A stretch of DNA of 64,000 nucleotides from Cupriavidus sp. D384 (GTDB taxonomy: Bacteria; Pseudomonadota; Gammaproteobacteria; Burkholderiales; Burkholderiaceae), in the NCBI RefSeq assembly GCF_001652915.1, contig NZ_BBQI01000024.1, positions 1 to 64,000 of the forward strand. Direction: 5' to 3'. Position 1 is the stretch's first letter. Each line of letters opens with the position of its first letter. Both the position numbers and the translations under genes were made by a program. This document shows positions 44,643 through 52,402 of this stretch, piece after piece. The notes beneath the pieces are model-generated. The model did no database searches and was not told where the DNA came from. It was given only the letters and a program-made list of their open reading frames with translations.

Positions 44643-45152
44643 ATGACCCCTACCCTGCTCGAAACCCTGATGTATGACGTCGGCCAGCTGTTCCTGTATC
44701 CGACGCTGGTGCTGATCGGCCTGCTGTTTCTTTACGCCTTCTGGGCACTTGGCGATTTTGCGATGCAGGCCTGGCTGCGCGGTCGCAACAGCATCGAATC
44801 GGGGCGCGGCTATCCGCTGGTAGCCTGGGCGCGACGCAACAAGGTCAGCCACCCCGACGCGCTCGACGTCGCGGCCCACCGGCTGCTGGAGCGTCCGCGC
44901 ATCGCCACCCGCGTGGCGCCGATGCTGGGCCTGGTGGCTACGATGATCCCGATGGGACCGGCGCTCAAGGGGCTGTCCGGTGGCAATCTGGCGGATGTGG
45001 GCGAGAACCTGACCATCGCGTTTTCGGCCGTGATCCTGGCGCTGATCGCGGCCAGCATCACGTTCTGGGTGGTCAATGTGCGGCGCCGCTGGCTGGCCGA
45101 GGAACTGGTCTGGCTGGGCCAGTCGCACCCGCAATGGGAGCCCGAGGCATGA
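44643..45152 (+). CDS. MotA/TolQ/ExbB-like proton channel protein
   Basis: This is a 169-residue membrane protein with three hydrophobic segments (about 13-38, 97-113 and 125-147). The last two carry the TolQ/ExbB pattern: RVAPMLGLVATMIPMGPAL and LTIAFSAVILALIAASITFW. ExbB-type proteins form the proton channel that energises TonB or Tol. The next gene encodes an ExbD-like partner, overlapping by 4 bp. No TonB, TonB-dependent receptor or CobN gene lies nearby, although related pairs in other bacteria sit beside CobN-like chelatases. The Shine-Dalgarno is weak. Confidence 0.82.
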   Translation: MTPTLLETLMYDVGQLFLYPTLVLIGLLFLYAFWALGDFAMQAWLRGRNSIESGRGYPLVAWARRNKVSHPDALDVAAHRLLERPRIATRVAPMLGLVATMIPMGPALKGLSGGNLADVGENLTIAFSAVILALIAASITFWVVNVRRRWLAEELVWLGQSHPQWEPEA

Positions 45153-45529
45153 AGTTCCTGGAGGAAAGCGAGGCCGACGATCCGATCCTGTCGGTCGTCA
45201 ACCTGATCGATGTGTTCCTGGTGGTGATTGCCGCGTTGCTGGTGACCATCGCGCAGAACCCGCTCAATCCGTTCACGCACCAGGATGTGACCATCATCTC
45301 GAATCCGGGCAAGCCGAACATGGAAATCGTGTCGCGCCAGGGCGAGAAGATCGTGCGTTACCAGGCCAGCGGCCAGATGGGGTCCGGCGACGGCATCAAG
45401 GCCGGCGTGGCGTATCGCATGAAGGATGGATCGATGGTCTACGTACCCGAGACGCCGGCCGCCGCAAACGGCGCCGCCCTCACCGGGGCCACCCAGGCCC
45501 AGACGCAACCGGAGCCCGCCAGGCCATGA
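45149..45529 (+). CDS. ExbD-like DUF2149 protein
   Basis: This is a 126-residue protein of the DUF2149 family. After a short acidic N-terminus a single helix follows (SVVNLIDVFLVVIAALLVTI). Asp21 in NLIDVFL corresponds to the membrane Asp of ExbD/TolR that carries protons. The periplasmic part (45-100) is small and beta-rich, and the tail is Ala/Pro/Gln-rich. It overlaps the ExbB-like gene upstream and the ChaN-like gene downstream by 4 bp each, so the three are translationally coupled. Confidence 0.85.
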   Translation: MKFLEESEADDPILSVVNLIDVFLVVIAALLVTIAQNPLNPFTHQDVTIISNPGKPNMEIVSRQGEKIVRYQASGQMGSGDGIKAGVAYRMKDGSMVYVPETPAAANGAALTGATQAQTQPEPARP

Positions 45530-46383
45530 TGCGCACACCCTTTTCCTTGCTTGCTGTCATGGCGGCCGTGACGCTTGCCACCGGCTGCGCATCGACCACG
45601 CCCAACGCAACCCCGGCGGCGATCAGCCAGAAGTTCCCGGACAAGTCATACGTGCTGCTGGGCGAAGTCCATGACAGCGCGCCCGCCCAGCAGCAGCGCC
45701 TGCAGGCGCTGACGCGTGCAGTGGAAGCGGGCTGGCGTCCGGCCATTGCCATGGAACAGTTCGACCGCGAACGTCAGGCCGATATCGACCGGGCGCGGCG
45801 CGAACGGCCGCACGATGCCGACTATCTGATCGAGCAGGCGGCTGGCAGCAAGAGCGGGTGGGACTGGGCGCTGTACAAGCCCGTGGTGGCGCTGGCGCTG
45901 CAGTACAACCTGCCCTTGCGCGCCGCCAACCTGTCGCGTGCCGATGCGGCAAGGATCGTGCGCGGCGGCTATGGCGATGTGTTTGCGAAGGACCAGCAGG
46001 CCGCACTGGGGCTTGATGGCGCGTTACCGGCCGATATCGTGGCCGCGCAGACCGCCGCGCTCGACGCCGGCCACTGCGGCCATTTCCCGCAGGCCATGTT
46101 GCCGGGCATGCTGAACGCGCAGGCCGCGCGCGACGCCGTGATGGCGCAGACGCTGCAGCCGTACGCCCGCCAGGGTGCGGTGCTGATCGCGGGCAACGGT
46201 CATGTGCGGCGCGATATTGGCGTGCCGCGCTGGCTGCCCGGGCAGGGCGAGCGTGTGCTCAGCGTCGGCTACATCGAATCGGATTCGCCCGGCAAGGGCT
46301 TCGACGTCGTGGTGCGCGTACCGGCCATGGAGCGCGAGGACCCATGCAAGGGGGCGGTGATAGGCAAACCGATGAAGCAGTGA
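45526..46383 (+). CDS. ChaN-family haem-binding lipoprotein
   Basis: This is a 285-residue lipoprotein. Its signal peptide ends in the lipobox LATGC, with Cys21 as lipidation site. The mature part has the ChaN features YVLLGEVHDSAPAQQQRL, PAIAMEQFDRERQADID and GAVLIAGNGHVRRDIGVPRW. ChaN of Campylobacter binds two haems as a dimer and is iron-regulated. Coupling to an ExbB/ExbD-like pair points to haem or metal uptake at the outer membrane. The start is the first of two tandem ATGs (45526); the second is equally possible. Confidence 0.85.
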   Translation: MMRTPFSLLAVMAAVTLATGCASTTPNATPAAISQKFPDKSYVLLGEVHDSAPAQQQRLQALTRAVEAGWRPAIAMEQFDRERQADIDRARRERPHDADYLIEQAAGSKSGWDWALYKPVVALALQYNLPLRAANLSRADAARIVRGGYGDVFAKDQQAALGLDGALPADIVAAQTAALDAGHCGHFPQAMLPGMLNAQAARDAVMAQTLQPYARQGAVLIAGNGHVRRDIGVPRWLPGQGERVLSVGYIESDSPGKGFDVVVRVPAMEREDPCKGAVIGKPMKQ

Positions 46384-46438
46384 GCGCCTGGCCGCATTGT
46401 CCCCCGGTCTGAACAAATGGGCGCGGGGCAAGGCAGCG

Positions 46439-47917
46439 CTAGGTATCCGCCAGCGCGAAACTCAGCTCCGCGCGCAGTCCCCTGCCCTGCGTGGCATCGC
46501 GCAGCGTCACCTTGCCGCCAAACCTGGCCGCCATCTCGCGCGTGATCGCCAGTCCGAGCCCGGACCCGGGTTCGGTGTTCTCCACGCGCCGGTAGAAGCG
46601 GGCGAACACCTTTTCGCGTTCGTTCTCCGGAATGCCGGGGCCGTCGTCTTCCACCACCAGCAGTGCGCGGCCGTCGCGTTGCGCGGCGGACAGCGTGATC
46701 CGGCTGCCGCGTCCCGAATACTGGATCGCGTTGTGTACCAGGTTTGCCAGCGCCTCGCGCAGCAGCGCGGCGTCCGCGCGTACCGGCAGCGTCAGCGCGG
46801 CAGGGCGCTCCCATCCAAAATCCTGCTGCTTGCCGCGCGCCAGGGGCAGGTAGTCCAGCGCGACGTGCTCGGCCACCGTGACGGCGTCGATGACGCCGGC
46901 TTCGTCGTCCTGCGCGGCGCCATCGCGCCCCGGCTGCCGTACGCGGGCCAGCGCCAGCAACTGGTTCGTCAGGCGCGCTGCCTGTTCCAGTTGTGTGACG
47001 ATGCCGCCCACGGCTTCGGCGGCGGCTTCGCGGGCCGGTTCGTCATGACGCATCTGCAGCTGGCGCTGCGCGAATTCCGCCTGCGTCTTGAGAATCGCCA
47101 GCGGTGTGCGCAGCTGGTGCGCGGCGTCGGCAATGAACTGCGCCTGCGATTGCGCCATGGCTTCCGAGCGCGATACGTGCAGGTTGACCGCGTCGACCAG
47201 CGGCCGAACCTCCACGGGCACCACGTCGAAGGCCAGCGGCGCGAGATCGTCGGGCGAGCGCGCACGGACATCGTCGCGTACCCGCTGCAGCGGCTTTAGC
47301 ACGTAGGTGATGCCGCCGACCAGGATCACGGCCGACAGCACGATCAGCGCGATATCACGCAGCAGCGCGCTGCGCCAGACATTGCCGATCAGCGCGGCGC
47401 GCGGCTCGGCGGTTTCGGCCACCTGGATGATGACGCGCATGTTCGCGTCGGGGCGGTAGATGGGACGCGCCATCGTGGCGACGCGCACCGGATCGCCGTG
47501 GTAGACGGCGTCGTTGAAGCGCGGCACGTTGTTGACCAGCGCGCCCTTCGGCAGCGGCAGGTCGTCGTAGCCGGTCACGGTCTCGATGCTGCCGCCGCGC
47601 TCCATCGACACGCGATAGAACACATGGGTCTGCGCGGCTGTCTCGAACATCTCCATTGCCGCATCGGGCAGCGTGAGCTGCACGCTTTCGCCGGCCATGC
47701 CGATGGCGTTGTCGATGGTGCGGATCGAGCCATAGAGCGAGCGGTCGTACGCCGTGTTGGCGGCATCGCGCAGGGTCCCGTAGGTGAACCAGGTGTCCAC
47801 GCCCATCATCAGCGCAAGTGCCGGCACCAGCAGGATCAGCAGCTGGCGGCGCAGGCTGCCGCGCAGCCACAGCCGCACCGGCAGGCGCGCGCGCTGGCGC
47901 AGGTGGCGGCGCCACAT
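46439..47917 (-). CDS. TctE-like sensor histidine kinase
   Basis: This is a 492-residue membrane kinase. A basic N-terminus precedes helix 1 (LILLVPALALMMGVDTWF), an N-terminal sensor region of about 130 residues (2CSK_N-like) and helix 2 (IALIVLSAVILVGGITYVL). HAMP-like sequence and the HisKA box AQFIADAAHQLRTPLAILK follow. The ATPase domain has NLVHNAIQYS, VEDDGPGIPENE and GSGLGLAITRE. It starts one base after the regulator stop codon. TctE-type kinases control carboxylate transport; the divergent binding-protein gene at 48812 is the probable target. Confidence 0.88.
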   Translation of the reverse strand: MWRRHLRQRARLPVRLWLRGSLRRQLLILLVPALALMMGVDTWFTYGTLRDAANTAYDRSLYGSIRTIDNAIGMAGESVQLTLPDAAMEMFETAAQTHVFYRVSMERGGSIETVTGYDDLPLPKGALVNNVPRFNDAVYHGDPVRVATMARPIYRPDANMRVIIQVAETAEPRAALIGNVWRSALLRDIALIVLSAVILVGGITYVLKPLQRVRDDVRARSPDDLAPLAFDVVPVEVRPLVDAVNLHVSRSEAMAQSQAQFIADAAHQLRTPLAILKTQAEFAQRQLQMRHDEPAREAAAEAVGGIVTQLEQAARLTNQLLALARVRQPGRDGAAQDDEAGVIDAVTVAEHVALDYLPLARGKQQDFGWERPAALTLPVRADAALLREALANLVHNAIQYSGRGSRITLSAAQRDGRALLVVEDDGPGIPENEREKVFARFYRRVENTEPGSGLGLAITREMAARFGGKVTLRDATQGRGLRAELSFALADT

Positions 47918-47918
47918 G

Positions 47919-48611
47919 TCAGGCTCCGGCCTTGGGCGGTTCCGTGGCTTCGGGTTCCAGCAGATAGCCGAAGCCGCGCAGCGTGACGATGGTGACGCCG
48001 TGGCCGCTCAGCTTCTTGCGCAGGCGGTAGACCAGCACCTCGATGGCATCGGGGCTTACGTCGGCATCGAGCGAGAACACCTTGTCCAGCAGCTGCGCCT
48101 TGGTCAGCGGCTGGCCGCTGCGGGCCAGCAGCGCGCCGAGCAGCGTCGATTCGCGCGGCGTCAGCGACAGCGGGGCACCGCCCAGCGTGAAGCTGCGGGT
48201 CTCGCCATCGAATACCAGCGTGCCGCATTGCAGGCGCGGATGCGCGCGGCCGCGGCTGCGGCGGATCAGGGCCAGGATGCGGGCTTCGAGTTCGGCGATG
48301 GCGAACGGCTTGGGCAGGTAGTCGTCGGCGCCCAGGTTCAGGCCGCGCACGCGTTCGTCGAGCGTGTCCTGGGCGGTCAGGATCAGCACCGGTGTGCGGT
48401 CGTCCCGGCCGCGCATGGACTTGAGCACGGCCAGGCCGTCCTTGCCGGGCAGGCGCAGGTCCAGCACCACGGCGTCGTACTCCTCGGCCATCAGGCGCGC
48501 ATCGGCCTGCAGGCCATCGGCGACGTGCTCGATGACGAAGCCGCCCTGCTCCAGTGCGCGTGCCACCCAGCGGGCCAGTTCCACTTCATCTTCCACCAGC
48601 AGGATGCGCAT
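47919..48611 (-). CDS. TctD-like OmpR-family response regulator
   Basis: This is a 230-residue OmpR-type regulator. The receiver (1-120) has MRILLVEDE, phospho-acceptor Asp51 in VVLDLRLPGKDGL, and Lys in DDYLPKPF. The winged helix (about 130-220) includes LTPRESTLLGALLA, AIEVLVYRLRKKL and TLRGFGYLL. The start is well supported by GAGGAGG six bases before the ATG at 48611; the frame is open further upstream. It is the first gene of the pair with the TctE-like kinase and is divergent from the binding-protein gene. Confidence 0.92.
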   Translation of the reverse strand: MRILLVEDEVELARWVARALEQGGFVIEHVADGLQADARLMAEEYDAVVLDLRLPGKDGLAVLKSMRGRDDRTPVLILTAQDTLDERVRGLNLGADDYLPKPFAIAELEARILALIRRSRGRAHPRLQCGTLVFDGETRSFTLGGAPLSLTPRESTLLGALLARSGQPLTKAQLLDKVFSLDADVSPDAIEVLVYRLRKKLSGHGVTIVTLRGFGYLLEPEATEPPKAGA

Positions 48612-48676
48612 GCCGGACCTCCTCTGCCCGCTCTTGTCGTGTGTCTCGCGGGCCGCCCGTGCGTGCCGCGGGCGCC

Positions 48677-48682
48677 TATAAT
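48677..48682 (+). promoter_or_regulatory. perfect TATAAT, possible -10 of the binding-protein gene
   Basis: TATAAT lies 129 bp upstream of the ATG at 48812. No -35 is visible at 16-18 bp, which would suit activation by the divergent response regulator. Confidence 0.4.
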
Positions 48683-48811
48683 ACCCCCGCCCTGCCCGCA
48701 GGTGTCTGCTGGCTGCCGTCCCATCGTCCGCACACCATCTTCCTGTCCGCCGTGCCTTCCGCGCCTTCCGTGCCTGCCGCACCCGTGTCCCTGCCGGAAC
48801 CGTCCAGCGCC

Positions 48812-49936
48812 ATGCGCCGCCAGCTGCTGCTGGCAGGCGGGGCCATGGCCGTGGGGATGCCGGCGCTGGCGCAGCCCGCGCCGCGTGTGCCGGACGGTTA
48901 TCCGGGCGATTACGCCGACGTCATTGCACGCGCGCAGCGCGAGGGCGGCGTGACGATCTATGCGTCGACCGACCTGGAAGTGGTGCAGCCGCTGATCCGG
49001 GGCTTCGAGACGCGCTATCCCGGCGTGCGCGTGCGCTACCAGGACCTCAACACGCTGGAACTGCACGACCGCTTCCTGGCCGAGACCGCGAGCCTGGGCC
49101 CGGCCCAGCCGAGCCGCGATGCCCCCTGTGCCGACGTGCTGTGGAGCACGGCCATGGATCTGCAGATCAAGCTCGTCAACGACGGGCATGCCCAGCGCTA
49201 CGACTCGCCCGAACGCCCGGGCCTGCCCAGCTGGGCCGTGTGGCGCGACGAGGCCTGGGGTACCACGTTCGAGCCGGCCGTCATCGTCTATAACCGCAAG
49301 CATTTTGCGACGGCGCATGTGCCCGGCAGCCGCAGCGGGTTGGCGCGTCTGCTGCAGGAGCATGCGCCGAAGTGGCGCGGCAAGGTGGTCACATACGATG
49401 TGGAGCGCTCGGGCGTGGGATACCTGCTGGCGCAGCAGGACGCGCGCATGGGCAGCGAATTCTGGTATCTGGCGCAGGCGCTCGGGCGTGCCCAGGTGCA
49501 GCTGTCGGCATCGACGGCCGACATGATCGAGCGTATTGCCAAGGGGGAACTGGTGCTCGGCTACAACCTGCTGGGCTCGTACGCGCTGTCGCTGATGGAG
49601 CGCGGCGCCGGCATCGGTGTGATCGCGCCGCGCGACTACACGCTGGTGATGTCTCGCGTGGCGTTCATCGCGCGCCGGGCGCCTCGGCCGAATGCGGCGC
49701 GGCTGTGGCTGGATTACCTGCTGTCGCGCGAAGGCCAGGCGCTGCTGGGGCAGTCCACGTCGCAGCTCTATACCATCCGTACCGATACCGACAGCGCACA
49801 CACCGCCAATGCGCTGGCTGAGCGGCTTGGCTATGCGCTCAAGCCGATCAGCGTGGGGCCGGGGCTGCTGGCCGCGCAGGACGCCCTGCGCAAGAAGGCC
49901 TTCCTCGCGCGCTGGCGCCAGGCGCTCAAGGGCTGA
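48812..49936 (+). CDS. ABC transporter substrate-binding protein
   Basis: This is a 374-residue periplasmic binding protein of the iron(III)/extracellular family 1 type. The signal peptide is MRRQLLLAGGAMAVGMPALA. Its RRxxL start is Tat-like, but a Sec signal is also possible. The mature part shows GGVTIYASTDLEVVQPLIRG, WGTTFEPAVIVYNRKHF and YVGYNLLGSYAL-like GYNLLGSYALSLMERGAG. No permease or ATPase gene is adjacent. It is divergent from the TctDE-like pair, whose likely target it is. The open frame continues upstream of the chosen ATG. The ligand is unknown. Confidence 0.82.
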   Translation: MRRQLLLAGGAMAVGMPALAQPAPRVPDGYPGDYADVIARAQREGGVTIYASTDLEVVQPLIRGFETRYPGVRVRYQDLNTLELHDRFLAETASLGPAQPSRDAPCADVLWSTAMDLQIKLVNDGHAQRYDSPERPGLPSWAVWRDEAWGTTFEPAVIVYNRKHFATAHVPGSRSGLARLLQEHAPKWRGKVVTYDVERSGVGYLLAQQDARMGSEFWYLAQALGRAQVQLSASTADMIERIAKGELVLGYNLLGSYALSLMERGAGIGVIAPRDYTLVMSRVAFIARRAPRPNAARLWLDYLLSREGQALLGQSTSQLYTIRTDTDSAHTANALAERLGYALKPISVGPGLLAAQDALRKKAFLARWRQALKG

Positions 49937-49958
49937 GTCGGGCTGAGCTGGCGGGAGA

Positions 49959-50672
49959 CTATTCGGCGACTGCCTGCGGCTGGCGCTCGCACAGTGCCGC
50001 CATTTCCTGGTCCAGTGGCGCCATCGGGCGCGGCACATAGCCCACGCGCAATGCCGGAGACAGGCGCAGCGTGTCGATGAAGGTGTCCGCCAGGCGCTCG
50101 GCCTCGCGGCTCAGGTCGAAATCGGTCGGGGAAAACAGCCAGTGGGCCAGTACGCCGCCAATTGCGGCGTGGAATGCCATCACGGCCAGGTCGAGGTCCA
50201 GGTCCGCCGGCAACTGGCCGCGTTCCATCGCCAGGCGCAGGTGCTCGCGCATCTTGACCGTGCCGTCCTGGTGCGACGCGCGCTGGCGTTCGAAGATGGC
50301 GCCGTTGTCCTCCACCATCTCGCACTTGTGGAAGATGATCTCGAACACGCGGCGCCACTGGGGATTGGTGACGGTCTGACGGAACACGAAGGCGCAGATA
50401 TCGCGGATGCCGCCGAGCGGGTCTTCCTGCAGCGCCAGCCGCTCCGGCGCGCACAGCGCTTCCACGGGCAGGTTGACGCGGTCGGCCATGGCGGCGAACA
50501 CGTCGCTCTTGTTCTTGAAGTGCCAGTAGATCGCGCCGCGCGTGACACCTGCCGCCTCGGCAATATCCGCCAGCGACGGGCGTGCCACGCCTCGGGCGTG
50601 AAACACGGCTTCCGCCGCATCCAGAATCCGGTTGCGCGTCTCGAGCGCTTCTTCCTTGGTACGTCTGACCAT
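49959..50672 (-). CDS. TetR-family repressor of the AcrAB-OprM-type pump
   Basis: This is a 237-residue TetR regulator of the AcrR/TtgR subgroup. The HTH (about 8-55) reads ETRNRILDAAEAVFHARGVA and then DIAEAAGVTRGAIYWHFKNK, almost identical in pattern to AcrR. The ligand-binding part includes ICAFVFRQTVTNPQWRRVFE and FHKCEMVED. The start ATG at 50672 (MVRRTKEEALETR) has GAGGAA directly upstream. It is divergent from the acrA-like gene. The AcrR/TtgR-like operator at 50885-50908 lies between them. Confidence 0.93.
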   Translation of the reverse strand: MVRRTKEEALETRNRILDAAEAVFHARGVARPSLADIAEAAGVTRGAIYWHFKNKSDVFAAMADRVNLPVEALCAPERLALQEDPLGGIRDICAFVFRQTVTNPQWRRVFEIIFHKCEMVEDNGAIFERQRASHQDGTVKMREHLRLAMERGQLPADLDLDLAVMAFHAAIGGVLAHWLFSPTDFDLSREAERLADTFIDTLRLSPALRVGYVPRPMAPLDQEMAALCERQPQAVAE

Positions 50673-50882
50673 TTCCTCTTTCCCCGGGGCCAGTGGGTGG
50701 CCGCCCGGGTCTCCTGATCCCGACGCGCAAATGCGCCGAAGGGCTTCTCTTTCAAAATTGCTCAATCGCACCGGCGGCCGCATCGTACCTTGAATGGAAC
50801 AATCGTGCTCACAGGGGCGGAACATTCCAATGCACACAACAGGTGCCATGTGTTGCGAACAGCGCTAAATTCGTAACCGGGA

Positions 50883-50912
50883 CTTACATACATGCGCGAA
50901 TGTATCTATACT
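50883..50912 (+). promoter_or_regulatory. candidate acrA promoter inside the operator
   Basis: CTTACA (50883-50888) and TATACT (50907-50912) are 18 bp apart; four and five of six positions fit consensus. The operator covers nearly the whole element. Confidence 0.55.
50885..50908. promoter_or_regulatory. AcrR/TtgR-type operator
   Basis: TACATACAT and ATGTATCTA flank a 6-base spacer GCGCGA. Eight of nine arm positions are complementary. The arms match the known AcrR operator (TACATACAT...ATGTATGTA) almost exactly. It overlaps the candidate acrA promoter, so the divergent TetR protein should repress by steric block. Confidence 0.85.
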
Positions 50913-51103
50913 ACTCGCCTGTCCGGACTTCGGCCAAGCCGTTTTTTGCGCGGCTGCGGTGACCCGTCACCCGCTCGCCCTGGGTCCGTCTGACTCAAGC
51001 ACCACTTTTTTAGCCGCCGCGCCCCGCCCCCGGGGCGCGCCTGCTTCCAGCCCAACGTTGGGGGCGGTGCGGCAGATCTCAAATTTTCATCATGGGGTTA
51101 TCG

Positions 51104-52363
51104 ATGAGGAAGTCCCAACGTATCCGTTGCGCAGCCGTTGCCGCCGCCGTTACCGCTGCGGCGCTGGCGCTGTCCGCCTGTGGCCAGAAAGCCGCCCAGG
51201 GCGGCGCGATGCCGCCGCCGGAAGTGGGTGTGGTCACCGTCACGCCGTCCGCCGTTGCCGTTGTCAATGAACTGCCGGGCCGCCTCGAAGGCGTACGCAC
51301 GGCCGAAGTGCGCGCCCGCGTCGAAGGCATCGTCCTGTCGCGCAATTACACCGAAGGCGGCGAGGTCAAGGCCGGCCAGGTGTTGTTCCGCATCGATCCG
51401 GCCCCGTACCAGGCGCAACTGGCCTCGGCCAAGGCGCAGCTGGAGCGAGCCGAAGCCAACGCGGTGTCCGCGCGCCAGAAGGCCGAGCGCTACAAGCCGC
51501 TGGTGGCCGTGAACGCGGTCAGCAAGCAGGAATATGACGAAGCCGTGGCCGCCGCCGGCCAGGCCAATGCCGACATCGCCGCCGCCAAGGCCGCCGTGAC
51601 CACGGCCCAGATCAACCTGGGCTACACCACGGTGACGTCGCCGATCTCGGGCCGCGTGGGCCGGGCGCTGGTGACGGAAGGCGCGCTGGTCGGCAAGGGA
51701 GAAGCCACCAAGCTGACCACGGTCGAGCAGGTCGATCCGATCTGGGTGACGTTCACCCAGCCGGCTTCGGAAGTGGCGCGCCTGCGTGCCGCCATGGAAT
51801 CGGGCAAGGTCAAGGGCGTGAACGGTGGTGCCAAGGTGCATCTGTATCCGGAAGCGGGCGACAAGGAATACGCCGCCACGGGCAAGCTGCTGTTTTCGGA
51901 CATGACCGTGGACCCGACCACCGGCGCCATCACGCTGCGGGCGGAATTCCCGAACCCGAAGCGTGAACTTCTGTCGGGCACCTTCGTGCGCGTGAAGATC
52001 GAGCAGGGTATCGACGAGAACGCACTGACCGTGCCGCAACGCGCGCTGATCCGTAGCGCCCAGGGCGCCAGTGTGCTGGTGGTGGGCGCCGACGGCAACG
52101 TGGCCGCGCTGCCGGTCAAGGCGCCGCAGGCCGTTGGCGACCGCTGGGTCGTGACCGAAGGCCTGAAGGGTGGCGAAAAGGTGATCGTGGAAGGCCTGCA
52201 GAAGGTGCGCCCGGGCGCACCGGCCAAGGCCGTGCCATTCCAGGCACCGAAGACGGCCGATGCCCCGGCATCGGCGCCGGCCGCCACCGCGCAGGGCGGC
52301 AAGCCCGCCGCGGACGGCAAGGATGCCAAGGCCGACGACAAGTCGGCCGCCAAGCAGGGCTGA
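51104..52363 (+). CDS. acrA: RND efflux adaptor lipoprotein, AcrA/MexA-like
   Basis: This is a 419-residue periplasmic adaptor. The lipoprotein signal ends LALSAC, with Cys26 lipidated. The lipoyl domain is split by a helical hairpin (AKAQLERAEANAVSARQKAE), and the flexible-loop region YTTVTSPISGRVGRALVTEG follows. Barrel and membrane-proximal parts precede a Lys/Ala/Asp-rich tail. Two ATGs are in frame. I use 51104 because GGGG sits six bases upstream; 51092 has no site. It is the first gene of acrA-acrB-oprM, repressed by the divergent TetR regulator. Confidence 0.94.
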   Translation: MRKSQRIRCAAVAAAVTAAALALSACGQKAAQGGAMPPPEVGVVTVTPSAVAVVNELPGRLEGVRTAEVRARVEGIVLSRNYTEGGEVKAGQVLFRIDPAPYQAQLASAKAQLERAEANAVSARQKAERYKPLVAVNAVSKQEYDEAVAAAGQANADIAAAKAAVTTAQINLGYTTVTSPISGRVGRALVTEGALVGKGEATKLTTVEQVDPIWVTFTQPASEVARLRAAMESGKVKGVNGGAKVHLYPEAGDKEYAATGKLLFSDMTVDPTTGAITLRAEFPNPKRELLSGTFVRVKIEQGIDENALTVPQRALIRSAQGASVLVVGADGNVAALPVKAPQAVGDRWVVTEGLKGGEKVIVEGLQKVRPGAPAKAVPFQAPKTADAPASAPAATAQGGKPAADGKDAKADDKSAAKQG

Positions 52364-52402
52364 TCGGGCCCTCGACCAAAGCCATAAAAGGGAGCCAGTT
52401 TC

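Larger units (their letters stand above)
50673..51103. other. 431-bp divergent region tetR / acrA
   Basis: There is no gene here. It contains the operator and overlapping promoter described separately, and a GC-rich hairpin (CGCGCCCC/GGGGCGCG, 51018-51039) in what would be the acrA leader of about 185 bases. No T-run follows the hairpin. Confidence 0.6.
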
